Assembly: GCF_030413175.1 (NCBI RefSeq)
Contig: NZ_CP129212.1
Span: 744,001-808,000 of the forward strand
Reading direction: 5' to 3'
Length of the DNA stretch: 64,000 nucleotides
Origin: Bradyrhizobium roseum
Lineage (GTDB): Bacteria > Pseudomonadota > Alphaproteobacteria > Rhizobiales > Xanthobacteraceae
The position numbers and the translations under genes were made by a program. The first letter of the stretch is position 1; each line of letters begins with the position of its first letter. Below the pieces are notes generated by a model, which was given only the letters and a program-made list of their open reading frames with translations, did no database searches and had not been told where the DNA came from. This document shows, in pieces, positions 36,269 through 45,441 of the stretch.

Positions 36269-36481
36269 ATGGCTGACAAGGATATCGTGGAGATTGCCTG
36301 CACCCGAGCGTGGGGCGTCTATCTCCTGATCCACCGCAATATCGCCGAGACCGACGTCCGTCGCGAAAAATTGCGGCGTTTTATCTGTGAGCGTTGGAAG
36401 GCCGGCACTAATGAAAGCGAGCTGCTGGCCGTCGAAGGCCTCAAATATCTCAAGACGCTGGACGGGCCGCCGGCCGGCTAG
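36269..36481 (+). CDS. Small conserved-looking cytoplasmic protein
   Basis: A 70-residue, mostly helical, charged protein (MADKDIVEIACTRAWGVYLLIHRNIAETDVRREKLRRFICERW...). No signal peptide or membrane segment. GAGGAATGG provides a weak start context. Codon use is like its neighbours, which supports coding. I do not recognise a family. Confidence 0.6.
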   Translation: MADKDIVEIACTRAWGVYLLIHRNIAETDVRREKLRRFICERWKAGTNESELLAVEGLKYLKTLDGPPAG

Positions 36482-36587
36482 CGGTTCACGCGGCGGTTGC
36501 CGGAGGAAATATTTAATTCGGGAAAAATAGGAACCGTGGACTTCTTCGGGTGTTGACCGGCCGTTGTGAAAACTTGAGGAGGAAGCC

Positions 36588-36815
36588 TTGAAGAAATTTC
36601 TGATGACGGGAGCGCTAATCCTTGCCGCGTCGGCGGCTGCTGAAACCGCGGTCGCTGCCGAGTTCTACGTGGTTCGCGACGCCTCCACGAAGAAGTGCAC
36701 GATCGTCGATACCAAGCCGACGACCACCACGACCACGGTCGTCGACAACGGCACGTTCAAGACCAGGACCGAAGCCGAAACCGGCATGAAGACCATGAAG
36801 GTCTGCACCGAGTAA
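36588..36815 (+). CDS. Small secreted protein with Thr-rich segment
   Basis: A 75-residue exported protein. Signal peptide MKKFLMTGALILAASAAAETAVAA. The mature part is FYVVRDASTKKCTIVDTKPTTTTTTVVDNGTFKTRTEAETGMKTMKVC, with two Cys (C38 and C73) that may pair. A run of six Thr lies in the middle. This pattern is common among hypothetical rhizobial secreted proteins. GAGGAAG precedes the ATG and a strong terminator follows, so it is a single-gene unit. Confidence 0.8.
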   Translation: MKKFLMTGALILAASAAAETAVAAEFYVVRDASTKKCTIVDTKPTTTTTTVVDNGTFKTRTEAETGMKTMKVCTE

Positions 36816-36834
36816 CGACAGACCCTTCCAAGAG

Positions 36835-36867
36835 AGAGAGCCGCGGCGCTGCCGCGGCTCTCTTTTT
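36835..36867 (+). terminator. Strong Rho-independent terminator
   Basis: A perfect 13-bp stem AGAGAGCCGCGGC (36835-36847) with GCCGCGGCTCTCT (36851-36863) around a 3-nt loop, followed by TTTT. It ends the transcript of the 75-residue secreted protein. Confidence 0.92.
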
Positions 36868-36985
36868 GTTTGGCAATGGCAAGTGCGCGGCGTCAAATCC
36901 CGCGTGGCGGGAATATGGCGGTGGACTAAAAATGTTTGCGCAGCCGGGCGCTCGAATTGGCGTAAAAAGGCGCTAGAGTGATGGC

Positions 36986-38257
36986 ATGGAAAACGTCACG
37001 CGCCCCCTGCCGTTCTCGGCGTTCGAATGGCTGCTGTCCGGGCGCTACTTGCGGGCGCGGCGCAAGGAAGGGTTCATTTCCGTCATTGCCGGCTTCTCGT
37101 TTCTCGGCATCATGCTCGGCGTCGCGACGCTGATCATCGTGATGGCCGTGATGAACGGCTTTCGCAAGGAGTTGATCGACAAGATCGTCGGCATGAACGG
37201 CCATCTGGCGGTGCAACCGCTGGAGTCACCGCTGACGGACTGGCAGGACGTCGCAGCGCGCATCGGCCAGGTGTCGGGCGTGAAGCTGGTCGTTCCAGTG
37301 GTGGACGGTCCGGCGCTGGCCTCGTCGGCGCAGACCGCCTCCGGCGTGCTCATTCGCGGCATTCGCGCCGACGATCTGAACAAGCTTGCCTCGGTCGCCA
37401 GCAATATCCGGGATGGCTCGCTGGAGGCATTTCAGCAGGGAGAGGGCGTCGCCATCGGACGCCGGCTTGCCGAACAATTGAGCTTGCGCGCCGGCGACCC
37501 CATCACGCTGGTCGCGCCCGGCGAAAACCTGACGTCGAAGGCCGTTACGCCGCGCATGAAGCCGTACAAGGTCGCGGCGGTGTTCTCTACCGACATGTCG
37601 GAATATGATTCCGTGATGGTCTTCCTGCCGCTCGCCGAGGCGCAGGCCTATTTCAACCGCGCCAACGACGTCAGCGCGATCGAGATCTTCCTCGAAGCCA
37701 GGCCGGATCGGGTCGACGATTTCCGCAAGCCCGTGGCGGACGCCGCCGCGCGGCCGGTGTACCTGGTCGACTGGCGGCGGCGCACCTCGGCGTTTTTCGC
37801 CGCGCTCCAGGTCGAGCGCAACGTCATGTTCCTGATCTTGACCCTGATCGTGCTGGTGGCCGCGCTGAACATCGTGTCGGGCCTGATCATGCTGGTCAAG
37901 GACAAGGGCAGCGATATCGCCATCCTGCGCACCGTGGGTGCCTCGCGCGGATCGATCATGCGGGTGTTCCTGATCGCGGGTGCCGCGATCGGCGTGGTCG
38001 GCACGCTGACCGGGCTCCTGGTCGGTATGCTTGTTTGTGTGAATATCGAAAAGATCCGGCAATTCCTTTCCTGGATCACCAACACCGAGCTGTTTCCGCC
38101 AAAGCTCTATTTCCTGTCGAAAATGCCGGCGGAGATCGATTTCGGCGAGACCGCCGCCGTGGTGGCCATGGCGTTGACGCTGTCCTTCCTGGCGACCCTC
38201 TATCCTTCCTGGCGTGCGGCCCGGCTCGATCCGGTCGAGGCGTTTCGCTATGGCTAG
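36986..38257 (+). CDS. LolC/LolE-family lipoprotein-releasing permease
   Basis: A 423-residue ABC permease of the LolCE type: helix 1 (VIAGFSFLGIMLGVATLIIVMAVMNGFRKELIDKI), a periplasmic MacB-like domain (about 60-270), and three C-terminal helices (FLILTLIVLVAALNIVSGLIMLV; VFLIAGAAIGVVGTLTGLLVGMLV; AAVVAMALTLSFLATLYPSWRAARLDPVEAFRYG). It should pull lipoproteins from the inner membrane for LolA. The expected lolD ATPase gene is not next to it: threonine synthase begins 162 bp later. The ATPase must be encoded elsewhere. Confidence 0.92.
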   Translation: MENVTRPLPFSAFEWLLSGRYLRARRKEGFISVIAGFSFLGIMLGVATLIIVMAVMNGFRKELIDKIVGMNGHLAVQPLESPLTDWQDVAARIGQVSGVKLVVPVVDGPALASSAQTASGVLIRGIRADDLNKLASVASNIRDGSLEAFQQGEGVAIGRRLAEQLSLRAGDPITLVAPGENLTSKAVTPRMKPYKVAAVFSTDMSEYDSVMVFLPLAEAQAYFNRANDVSAIEIFLEARPDRVDDFRKPVADAAARPVYLVDWRRRTSAFFAALQVERNVMFLILTLIVLVAALNIVSGLIMLVKDKGSDIAILRTVGASRGSIMRVFLIAGAAIGVVGTLTGLLVGMLVCVNIEKIRQFLSWITNTELFPPKLYFLSKMPAEIDFGETAAVVAMALTLSFLATLYPSWRAARLDPVEAFRYG

Positions 38258-38419
38258 CGGGACGCCTTGTCGACCGCTCGGCCTAGCTTCTTTTTGACCC
38301 CATGGCATTTCCCCTTCGCCGCAAACGCTTTATGGTGGCCCTTGCTTCGCCCCGGGGCGAAATAAATTCATGATGGATATCAAAGGCTTGGCATAAGGCT
38401 TGCGCCTTTGGAGGGTGGT

Positions 38420-39838
38420 TTGACGCGCTATATTTCGACGCGGGGGGAGGCCCCGGTCCTGGGTTTCTGCGATGTGATGCTGACCGGGCTCGCCCGCGAC
38501 GGCGGTCTTTATGTGCCCGAGATCTGGCCGCAACTCTCTGCCGAGACCATCGCGGGATTTTTCGGCCGGCCCTATTGGGAAGTCGCCGTCGACGTGATCA
38601 AGCCGTTCGCCGCCGGTGAAATTTCCGACGCCGATCTCGGCCGCATGGCGAACGAAGCCTATGCCACCTTCCGCCATCCCGCGGTAGCGCCGCTCGACCA
38701 GATCGGGCCCAATCAATTCGTGCTGGAACTGTTTCACGGCCCGACGCTGGCGTTCAAGGACGTTGCGATGCAGCTGATCTCGCGGCTGATGGATCACGTG
38801 CTGGCCAAGCGCAATCAGCGCACCACCATCGTGGTCGCGACCTCGGGCGATACCGGCGGCGCCGCGGTCGACGCGTTCGCGGGCCTCGACAATGTCGATC
38901 TGGTCGCGCTGTTTCCGAACGGGCGGATCTCCGACGTGCAGCGGCGGATGATGACGACGGCGGGTGCGCCGAACGTGCATGCGGTGGCGATCGAGGGCAC
39001 GTTCGACGATTGCCAGGCGCTCGTGAAGGCGATGTTCAACAACCACGGCTTCCGCGACGCGGTCGCGCTGTCCGGCGTCAACTCGATCAACTGGGCGCGG
39101 ATCGTGGCGCAGGTAGTCTACTATTTCACCTCCGCCGTCGCGCTCGGCGCGCCCGCGCGCGCCGTGGACTTCACCGTGCCGACCGGCAATTTCGGCGACA
39201 TTTTTGCGGGCTATGTCGCGAAGAAAATGGGGCTGCCGGTGCGCTGGCTGCGCATCGCCTCCAACATCAACGACATCCTGCCGCGCACGCTCAAGACCGG
39301 CATCTACGAGGTGAAGGAAGTTCACGCCTCCGCGTCGCCCTCGATGGACATCCAGATCTCCTCGAATTTCGAACGGCTGCTGTTCGAGGCGAGCGGCCGC
39401 GACGCCGCCAGCGTTCGCCGGCTGATGGACTCCCTGAAGCAGTCCGGGCGCTTCGTGCTGCCGGACGCGATGCTGGGCGCGATCCGCGAGGAGTTCGACG
39501 CCGGCCGCGCCGACGAGACCGAGACGTCGGCGGCGATCCGCGCCGCCTGGCGCGAGGCCGGCGATCTCGTCGATCCCCATACCGCGGTGGCGCTGGCGGT
39601 GGCCGAGCGCGACACCTCGGATTCGCGGATTCCCAACATCGTGTTGTCGACCGCGCATCCCGCGAAATTCCCCGATGCGGTGGAAGCCGCCTGTGGCGTG
39701 CGGCCGCAACTGCCGCCCTGGCTCGATGGACTCATGACCAAATCCGAACACATCACGGTAATGAAAAACGATTCAGCCGAAGTGGAGAAATTCGTGCGCT
39801 CGGTGAGCCGTGCCGCGAAGCAGGGAGTAGCCGGATGA
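38420..39838 (+). CDS. thrC: Threonine synthase
   Basis: A 472-residue PLP enzyme converting O-phosphohomoserine to threonine. Conserved blocks: TRYISTRGEAP at the start, PLP Lys in LFHGPTLAFKDVAMQ (K113), phosphate loop VVATSGDTGGAAVDAF, and FTVPTGNFGDIFAGYVAKKMGLPV. Translation begins at TTG 38420, preceded by GGAGGG with good spacing; an in-frame TTG at 38408 is less well placed. Its stop overlaps the M16 protease start (ATGA). Confidence 0.96.
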   Translation: MTRYISTRGEAPVLGFCDVMLTGLARDGGLYVPEIWPQLSAETIAGFFGRPYWEVAVDVIKPFAAGEISDADLGRMANEAYATFRHPAVAPLDQIGPNQFVLELFHGPTLAFKDVAMQLISRLMDHVLAKRNQRTTIVVATSGDTGGAAVDAFAGLDNVDLVALFPNGRISDVQRRMMTTAGAPNVHAVAIEGTFDDCQALVKAMFNNHGFRDAVALSGVNSINWARIVAQVVYYFTSAVALGAPARAVDFTVPTGNFGDIFAGYVAKKMGLPVRWLRIASNINDILPRTLKTGIYEVKEVHASASPSMDIQISSNFERLLFEASGRDAASVRRLMDSLKQSGRFVLPDAMLGAIREEFDAGRADETETSAAIRAAWREAGDLVDPHTAVALAVAERDTSDSRIPNIVLSTAHPAKFPDAVEAACGVRPQLPPWLDGLMTKSEHITVMKNDSAEVEKFVRSVSRAAKQGVAG

Positions 39839-41124
39839 CCGTTGACGTTACCAAGCTGCCGTCCGGCCTGACCGTCGTCACCGACAGCATGCCGCATCTT
39901 GAAACCGCGGCGCTCGGCGTCTGGGCCGGCGTCGGCGGCCGCGACGAGAAGCCGAACGAGCACGGCATCTCGCATCTGCTCGAACACATGGCCTTCAAGG
40001 GCACGACGCGCCGGTCTTCGCGCGAAATCGTCGAGGAAATCGAGGCGGTCGGCGGCGATCTCAACGCCGGCACCTCGACCGAGACCACCGCCTATTATGC
40101 GCGGGTGATGAAGGCCGACGTGCCGCTGGCGCTCGATGTGCTGTCCGACATCCTGGCCAACCCGTCCTTCGTGCCTGACGAACTGGAGCGCGAGAAGAGC
40201 GTCATCGTGCAGGAAATCGGTGCGGCGCAGGACACGCCCGACGACGTCGTGTTCGAGCATCTTAACGAGCTCTGTTTCCCGGATCAGCCGATAGGCCGTT
40301 CGCTGCTCGGCACCGCCAACACGCTGAAGGATTTCGACCGCGACATGCTCAGCAATTATCTGTCGACGCATTACCGCGGCCCCGACATGGTGGTGGCCGC
40401 CGCCGGCGCGGTCGACCACCAGCGTGTGGTCGAGGAAGCGGCGCAGCGATTTGTCAGTTTCGACGCCACGCCGGCGCCGAAGCCGACGCCCGCGATGTTC
40501 GGCAAGGGCGGCTCGCGCGTGGTGCATCGCGATCTCGAACAGGCGCATCTGACGCTGGCGCTCGAGGGCGTGCCGCAGACCGACCTGTCGCTGTTCTCGC
40601 TGCAGGTGTTCACCAACACGCTGGGCGGCGGGATGTCGTCGCGGCTGTTCCAGGAAGTGCGCGAGAAGCGCGGCCTGTGCTATTCGATCTACACCTTTCA
40701 CGCGCCCTATTCGGACACCGGCTTTTTCGGCCTCTATACCGGCACCGATCCCGAGGACGCGCCGGAGATGATGGAAGTGATCGTCGACGTCATCAACGAC
40801 GCCGTGGAAACCCTGACGGAAGCCGAGATCGCCCGCGCCAAGGCGCAGATGAAGGCAGGCCTTCTGATGGCGCTGGAAAGCTGCTCCTCGCGCGCCGAAC
40901 AGCTGGCGCGCCATGTGCTGGCCTACGGCCGGCCGCAGACGGTGGAAGAGCTGGTCGCCCGCATCGATGCGGTCAGCGTCGAATCGACTCGCAATGCCGC
41001 GCATGCGCTGCTGTCCCGCAGCCGGCCGGCGGTGGTCGCGCTGGGCAGCGGCCGGGGGCTGGACACGGCGGTGTCTTTTGCGGAAGGATTAACGAGGTCG
41101 AAAGCGAAGTCGCTGCTACACTAA
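39835..41124 (+). CDS. M16-family zinc peptidase (processing peptidase-like)
   Basis: A 429-residue protease. The inverted zinc motif HxxEH is HLLEH (H47, E50, H51) in HGISHLLEHMAFKGTTRR. The third ligand region is ELEREKSVIVQEI. The C-terminal half has the LGGGMSSRLFQEVREKRGLCYSIYTFHAPYSDTGFFGLYTG signature. It is close to mitochondrial processing peptidase beta and to the bacterial genes next to thrC in alphaproteobacteria. It is coupled to thrC by an ATGA overlap; a GNAT gene follows 63 bp downstream. Confidence 0.95.
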   Translation: MTVDVTKLPSGLTVVTDSMPHLETAALGVWAGVGGRDEKPNEHGISHLLEHMAFKGTTRRSSREIVEEIEAVGGDLNAGTSTETTAYYARVMKADVPLALDVLSDILANPSFVPDELEREKSVIVQEIGAAQDTPDDVVFEHLNELCFPDQPIGRSLLGTANTLKDFDRDMLSNYLSTHYRGPDMVVAAAGAVDHQRVVEEAAQRFVSFDATPAPKPTPAMFGKGGSRVVHRDLEQAHLTLALEGVPQTDLSLFSLQVFTNTLGGGMSSRLFQEVREKRGLCYSIYTFHAPYSDTGFFGLYTGTDPEDAPEMMEVIVDVINDAVETLTEAEIARAKAQMKAGLLMALESCSSRAEQLARHVLAYGRPQTVEELVARIDAVSVESTRNAAHALLSRSRPAVVALGSGRGLDTAVSFAEGLTRSKAKSLLH

Positions 41125-41187
41125 CGCCAACTTCTCCCCTCAAGATTGCGACGAGGGAGAGGTAACTCGGGCGGGAGAGTTGAGGGC

Positions 41188-41775
41188 ATGGCCCTGTTTC
41201 GTTTGCCAACCAGCGGACCGGCCGCGCTCGTGCCGCGCGGCCATGGGCTTCTCTTGCGCGCGCCGCAGATGGCGGACTTCCTGCAATGGTCGCAGTTGCG
41301 CGAGCACAGCCGCGCCTATCTCACGCCATGGGAGCCGATCTGGCCGTCGGACGATCTGACCCGCGCCGGCTTTCGCCGCAGGCTGCGCCGCTACGCCGAG
41401 GATATCGCCGCCGACCGCTCCTATCCGTTCATCATCTTCCGCGCCTCCGACGGCGCGATGATCGGCGGCATCACGCTCGCCAATGTCCGCCGCGGCATCG
41501 TGCAGGCCGGCACGATCGGCTACTGGGTCGGCGAGCCCTATGCCGGGCGCGGCTACATGACCGCGGCGCTGCGGGTGCTGCTGCCGACGCTGTTCGGCGA
41601 GCTCAGTCTGCACCGCATCGAGGCCGCTTGCATTCCCACCAATTCGCCCTCGATCCGGGTGCTGGAGAAATCCGGCTTCACCCGCGAGGGGTTGGCGCGG
41701 CGCTATCTCTGCATCAACGGCGTCTGGCAGGACCACCTGCTGTTCGGCCTGCTGCATGAGGATTTCCGCGGCTGA
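41188..41775 (+). CDS. GNAT-family N-acetyltransferase, RimJ/RimL type
   Basis: A 195-residue acetyltransferase. The acetyl-CoA pyrophosphate loop is GYWVGEPYAGRGYMTAALR. The C-terminal part (LHRIEAACIPTNSPSIRVLEKSGFTREGLARRYLCINGVWQDHLLF) matches ribosomal protein Nalpha-acetyltransferases RimJ/RimL. The start at 41188 follows GGGAGAG at 7-12 nt. It lies just after the M16 peptidase gene in the same direction. Confidence 0.93.
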   Translation: MALFRLPTSGPAALVPRGHGLLLRAPQMADFLQWSQLREHSRAYLTPWEPIWPSDDLTRAGFRRRLRRYAEDIAADRSYPFIIFRASDGAMIGGITLANVRRGIVQAGTIGYWVGEPYAGRGYMTAALRVLLPTLFGELSLHRIEAACIPTNSPSIRVLEKSGFTREGLARRYLCINGVWQDHLLFGLLHEDFRG

Positions 41776-41868
41776 ACCGTTGATTTCCAAGCTGTTTGGT
41801 GGCGTTTGGGTGGCCTTGGGTTCGCCGCCATTGGGCTGCTATAAGGCCGCCGGGGTCAATGACAGGGC

Positions 41869-42531
41869 ATGATGAATCAGGGACGTCGCATGGGTGACAA
41901 TCATTTGGCGAGGATGATGGCGGCTGCGGCGGTCGCGGGCGGGCTGGTCTGCCTGGTGGTGGCGCCCGCATCGGCGCAGTCGCTCACCGACCGTTTCAAG
42001 AGCCTGTTCGGCGGCAAGTCGGACGAGGCGCCGGCGACCAGCGCGCCGGGGGCGGCGGTACCGCAGGACACCGGCGATCTGACCTGCCCTCCGGTTACGG
42101 TAAGAGCCGGCGCATCCACCTACGCGGTTGCGGCGCCCGGCAAGCAGCCGGTCGGCAACGACCTCAAATTCCAGGCGACGATCTCCAGAATGGCGCGCGA
42201 ATGCAGCGTCAATGCCGGCGTGATCACGGCGCGGATCGGCATTCAGGGCCGCGTTATTGCCGGTCCGGCCGGCGCCCCTTCGTCGGTCCAGGTTCCGATT
42301 CGTGTGGCGGTGGTGCAGGGCGGCGTCGCTGAGAAGACCATCGCCACCAAGGCCTACCAGACAACGGTCACCATGACCGAAGGCGGCAGCGAGCCGTTCA
42401 CGCTGGTGGCCGAGGATCTGACCTATCCGGCGCCTGCCGGCGCCGTCGGCGACAGCTATATCTTCTATATCGGTTTCGATCCGCAGTCCCTGAAGCCGGA
42501 ACGCGCGGCGCCGAAAAAGAAGAAGCAATAA
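41869..42531 (+). CDS. Exported protein of unknown function
   Basis: A 220-residue protein with a signal peptide (MMAAAAVAGGLVCLVVAPASAQ, cleavage after ASAQ) and a mature part starting SLTDRFKSLFGG. Cysteines at DLTCPPV and MARECSV may pair. A C-terminal Lys-rich tail (APKKKKQ) ends it. Beta-rich, with no enzymatic motif. The start may be the second ATG or MGDN (41890). A bidirectional terminator joins it to the convergent atp operon. Confidence 0.78.
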   Translation: MMNQGRRMGDNHLARMMAAAAVAGGLVCLVVAPASAQSLTDRFKSLFGGKSDEAPATSAPGAAVPQDTGDLTCPPVTVRAGASTYAVAAPGKQPVGNDLKFQATISRMARECSVNAGVITARIGIQGRVIAGPAGAPSSVQVPIRVAVVQGGVAEKTIATKAYQTTVTMTEGGSEPFTLVAEDLTYPAPAGAVGDSYIFYIGFDPQSLKPERAAPKKKKQ

Positions 42532-42565
42532 AAAAGCCGGCGCGATCGTCTCGCGCCGGCTTTTT
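42531..42565. terminator. Bidirectional Rho-independent terminator
   Basis: A perfect 15-bp stem AAAAAGCCGGCGCGA (42531-42545) with TCGCGCCGGCTTTTT (42551-42565) around a 5-nt loop. It has A/T runs on both sides, so it can stop transcription from both the exported-protein gene (+) and the ATP synthase operon (-). Confidence 0.95.
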
Positions 42566-42583
42566 GTTGGGTTTGAAAACCGC

Positions 42584-43069
42584 TCAGTTCAGCTTGGCGC
42601 GAACCTCGGCGATGCCCCTGGTGAGCAGGTCGTCGGCGACCGAGCCTTTGACCGACTTCGCCAGGATGGCCGAGGCGGCGTCGACTGCGGCGTTGGCGGC
42701 GGCGGCGCGGACGTCGGCCAGCGCCTGGGCTTCGGCGAGTGCGATCTTGCTCTCGGCGGTCTTGGTGCGGCGGGCGACGAAGTCTTCCAGCTTGGCCTTG
42801 GACTCCACCGCGATGCGTTCGGCTTCGGCCTTGGCATTGGCGATGATTTCCTCGGCCTCGCGTTCGGCGCTGGCCCGGCGGGTCTGGTACTCGCCAAGCA
42901 GCTTCGCGGCCTCTTCCCTGAGACGCTTGGCGTCGTCGAGTTCGGCCTTGATGCGCTGGGCGCGATGATCGAGCGCCGTCAGCACCGCCTTGTGGATGCC
43001 GAGATAGGCAAACAGCGCCATCAGGATGATGAAGGCGATCGCGACCCAGGTTTCCGGTTGGGCAAACAT
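42584..43069 (-). CDS. atpF: ATP synthase F0 subunit b
   Basis: A 161-residue peripheral-stalk subunit. One N-terminal helix ([18 protein letters not shown]) anchors it in the membrane. A long, charged alpha-helical region (about 25-150) forms a coiled coil with b'. It is the last gene of the F0 operon, followed by a bidirectional terminator. The F1 genes are not adjacent, as is normal in alphaproteobacteria. Confidence 0.95.
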   Translation of the reverse strand: MFAQPETWVAIAFIILMALFAYLGIHKAVLTALDHRAQRIKAELDDAKRLREEAAKLLGEYQTRRASAEREAEEIIANAKAEAERIAVESKAKLEDFVARRTKTAESKIALAEAQALADVRAAAANAAVDAASAILAKSVKGSVADDLLTRGIAEVRAKLN

Positions 43070-43073
43070 CCCG

Positions 43074-43622
43074 TTATCCCTTCAACGTGGCATCGACGGC
43101 GCTGCTGACGGTCTTGCCGTCGGGCAGCACGCCGGTGAGGCGTTGCACGATCGCGCCGGCCGCGTCCGCAGCGATGCCGCGGACGTTGCTCATTGCGGTT
43201 TCGCGCGTCGCCGCGATCTGCTTCTCGGCGGCGGCGAGCTTGGCGGTGAGCTGATCTTCCAGCTTCTTGCGCTCGGCCTCCGCCGTGGCGTTCAGGTTGT
43301 CGCGGGTCTCGTTGCCGATGGCCTGCGCGCGGGAACGCGCCGAAGCGAGCTCCGTCTCATAGGCCTTCAACGCAGCGTCGGAATCGTCCTTCAGCTTCTG
43401 CGCCGCGGCCAAGTCGCCCTCGATCGCGTTCTGACGTGCATCGATCACGCTTTCGACGCGTGGCAGCGCGAAGCGGGATACGATCACATAGAGCGCGACG
43501 AATGCGATAACGAGCGACACCAGCTGCGAGGCAAACGTGCTTGACTCGAACGGAGGAAATGTTCCGCCGTGGCCGCCGTCTGCTTCGGTGTGGGCACTGG
43601 TACCATGACTTTTTTCAGCCAC
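43074..43622 (-). CDS. ATP synthase F0 subunit b'
   Basis: A 182-residue second stalk subunit. A His/Gly-rich N-terminal extension ([19 protein letters not shown]) precedes the membrane helix ([22 protein letters not shown]) and a long coiled coil. It pairs with b in alphaproteobacterial and photosynthetic ATP synthases. It is 4 bp upstream of atpF. Confidence 0.93.
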   Translation of the reverse strand: MAEKSHGTSAHTEADGGHGGTFPPFESSTFASQLVSLVIAFVALYVIVSRFALPRVESVIDARQNAIEGDLAAAQKLKDDSDAALKAYETELASARSRAQAIGNETRDNLNATAEAERKKLEDQLTAKLAAAEKQIAATRETAMSNVRGIAADAAGAIVQRLTGVLPDGKTVSSAVDATLKG

Positions 43623-43680
43623 GGGGTTCTCCTGTTGCCGTCAGGCGCGCCGCCCGGGGGGCGGCGCGGGAAAGTGCAGT

Positions 43681-43911
43681 TCAGAGCGGAACGAAAAGTA
43701 GCAGCAGCGCGACCAGCAGCGAGAAGATGCCGAGCGCTTCGGTCACGGCGAAGCCGAAGATCAGGTTGCCGAACTGGCCCTGCGCAGCCGAAGGATTGCG
43801 TATCGCCGCGGCGAGGTAGTTGCCGAAGATGAATGCCACGCCGATTGCCGCGCCGCCCATGCCGATGCATGCGATGCCCGCGCCGATGAATTTTGCTGCT
43901 GCCGGTTCCAT
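43681..43911 (-). CDS. atpE: ATP synthase F0 subunit c
   Basis: A 76-residue hairpin of two transmembrane helices forming the proton-driven ring. The proton-carrying carboxylate is E58 in [12 protein letters not shown]. The loop is [13 protein letters not shown], which contacts F1. It lies between b' and a. Confidence 0.96.
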   Translation of the reverse strand: MEPAAAKFIGAGIACIGMGGAAIGVAFIFGNYLAAAIRNPSAAQGQFGNLIFGFAVTEALGIFSLLVALLLLFVPL

Positions 43912-43966
43912 TTTCTAGAGCTCCTTGAGAGATAAGACAGAGTGAGGGTAGAAATTCCCCGGACGC

Positions 43967-44725
43967 TTAGTGTCCCGGATGAATGGCGTCGTTGAGGTAG
44001 ATGCAGGCGAGGATCGCGAACACGTAGGCCTGCAGGAATGCGACCAGCAGTTCAAGCGCGGTCAGCGCCACCGTGAGCGCCAGCGGCGCGATGCCGCCGA
44101 TCCAGCCGATGGTGCCGAGCGAGACGCCGAGCATGGCGACGAAGCCAGCGAACACCTTCAGCGCGATGTGGCCGGCCAGCATGTTGGCGAACAGACGCAG
44201 CGCATGCGAAACCGGCTTCACGAAGAAGAACGACAGGACTTCGATGAAAACGACCAGCGGCATAACAAAGGCCGGAACGCCGGAGGGCACGAAAATCTTG
44301 AAGAATTTCAGGCCGTTTTTGTACACGCCGTAGATCAGAACCGTGAACCAGACCAGAAGAGCCAGCGCCGTAGTGACGATGATGTGACTCGAAACCGTAA
44401 ACGTGTAGGGAATGATGCCGATCAGGTTCGAGACGCAGATGAACATGAACAGCGAGAAGATCAGCGGGAAAAACTTCATGCCTTCCGCGCCGGCGGTCGA
44501 GCGGATCGTCGCGGCCACGAACTCGTAGGAGATTTCCGCGATCGACTGCAGCCGTCCGGGCACCAGTTGTCCTCTTGCCATGCCGCCGATCATCAACAGC
44601 GAAATCACCGCTACCGAGAGGAACATGTAAAGAGATGAATTGGTGAAGGCGATCGTCTGATTGCCAATACGGCCGATCGTGAACAGGGGCTCGATATTGA
44701 ACTGATGGATCGGGTCGATTTTCAT
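43967..44725 (-). CDS. atpB: ATP synthase F0 subunit a
   Basis: A 252-residue proton-channel subunit with five or six helices. The essential Arg lies in SHALRLFANMLAGHIALKV. The C-terminal ALELLVAFLQAYVFAILACIYLNDAIHPGH is also typical. Start M at 44725. It lies 55 bp before atpE and 70 bp after atpI. Confidence 0.96.
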   Translation of the reverse strand: MKIDPIHQFNIEPLFTIGRIGNQTIAFTNSSLYMFLSVAVISLLMIGGMARGQLVPGRLQSIAEISYEFVAATIRSTAGAEGMKFFPLIFSLFMFICVSNLIGIIPYTFTVSSHIIVTTALALLVWFTVLIYGVYKNGLKFFKIFVPSGVPAFVMPLVVFIEVLSFFFVKPVSHALRLFANMLAGHIALKVFAGFVAMLGVSLGTIGWIGGIAPLALTVALTALELLVAFLQAYVFAILACIYLNDAIHPGH

Positions 44726-44794
44726 CCGCGCGGCTCGTTATCCACCGGCCTGGCCGGCAATCGAATTTCAACTGTCGTGACTTCCCGTCGACGC

Positions 44795-45166
44795 TCAGCG
44801 CCTGCCTGGACCTGCGCCGGCGGTTCGCACCACGTTGACCACACCGGCGACGAAGCCGAGCAGAAGAAACACGATGAAACCGAACGGCGATGTCGACAAT
44901 AAACGGTCGAACCCCCAGCCAATCGCCGCCCCGACGACAACGCCCGCGACCAATTCCGAGGAGAGCCGGAAACCAAGCGCCATAGCAGAAGCTCTGGCGG
45001 CTGTGTCTCCGCTTTCAGTTCCGGGTTGATCAGTCTTGATTTTGCGGCTGTCGCGAATTTCGGACAATCGGGTATCGAGACTTCCGAGCCTTGCGGAAAG
45101 CGCAGCTTCGTCGGACGACGATTTATCGCGATCGCCACTTACGTTGTGTTTCTTGTCCTGGGCCAT
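44795..45166 (-). CDS. atpI: ATP synthase protein I
   Basis: A 123-residue protein with a polar, charged N-terminal half and two C-terminal transmembrane helices (LSSELVAGVVVGAAIGWGFDRLL and PFGFIVFLLLGFVAGVVNVVRTAG). The AtpI/AtpZ family helps c-ring assembly or cation handling. The start at 45166 (MAQDKKHN) fits the conserved N-terminus better than an upstream ATG at 45238. First gene of the F0 operon. Confidence 0.88.
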   Translation of the reverse strand: MAQDKKHNVSGDRDKSSSDEAALSARLGSLDTRLSEIRDSRKIKTDQPGTESGDTAARASAMALGFRLSSELVAGVVVGAAIGWGFDRLLSTSPFGFIVFLLLGFVAGVVNVVRTAGAGPGRR

Positions 45167-45441
45167 GCCCACGACACTAAACGATGCCAACGGTTGATGG
45201 AAATTACGCCCGTCACCCTTGAAAGCCGCGCGGACCATACTTAGCGCGTCTATTCAAGTCAAGATTAGGTCGCATCGGGTTATTTTGTTGATTTAATTGA
45301 TGTTTTTCAGTCTTGGCCTGCGACATGGTAGACCCGGGATCGCAGTGCAGCAGGTTTGCCACAGGTATCGATCTTGCGCAGCCTTGAGCGCTCTGTTGGG
45401 ATGTCGAAAGCGAAGCAGGAATCCCTTGTGCCGGAGCCCGC

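Noticed and set aside
36986..38257. lolC as a broken or pseudogene
   Set aside because: All four helices and the periplasmic domain are intact over 423 residues; only the neighbouring ATPase is missing.
39010..39834. N-terminal extension of the M16 peptidase frame into thrC
   Set aside because: The conserved M16 N-terminus starts at 39835 with an ATGA overlap; the upstream codons belong to thrC in another frame.
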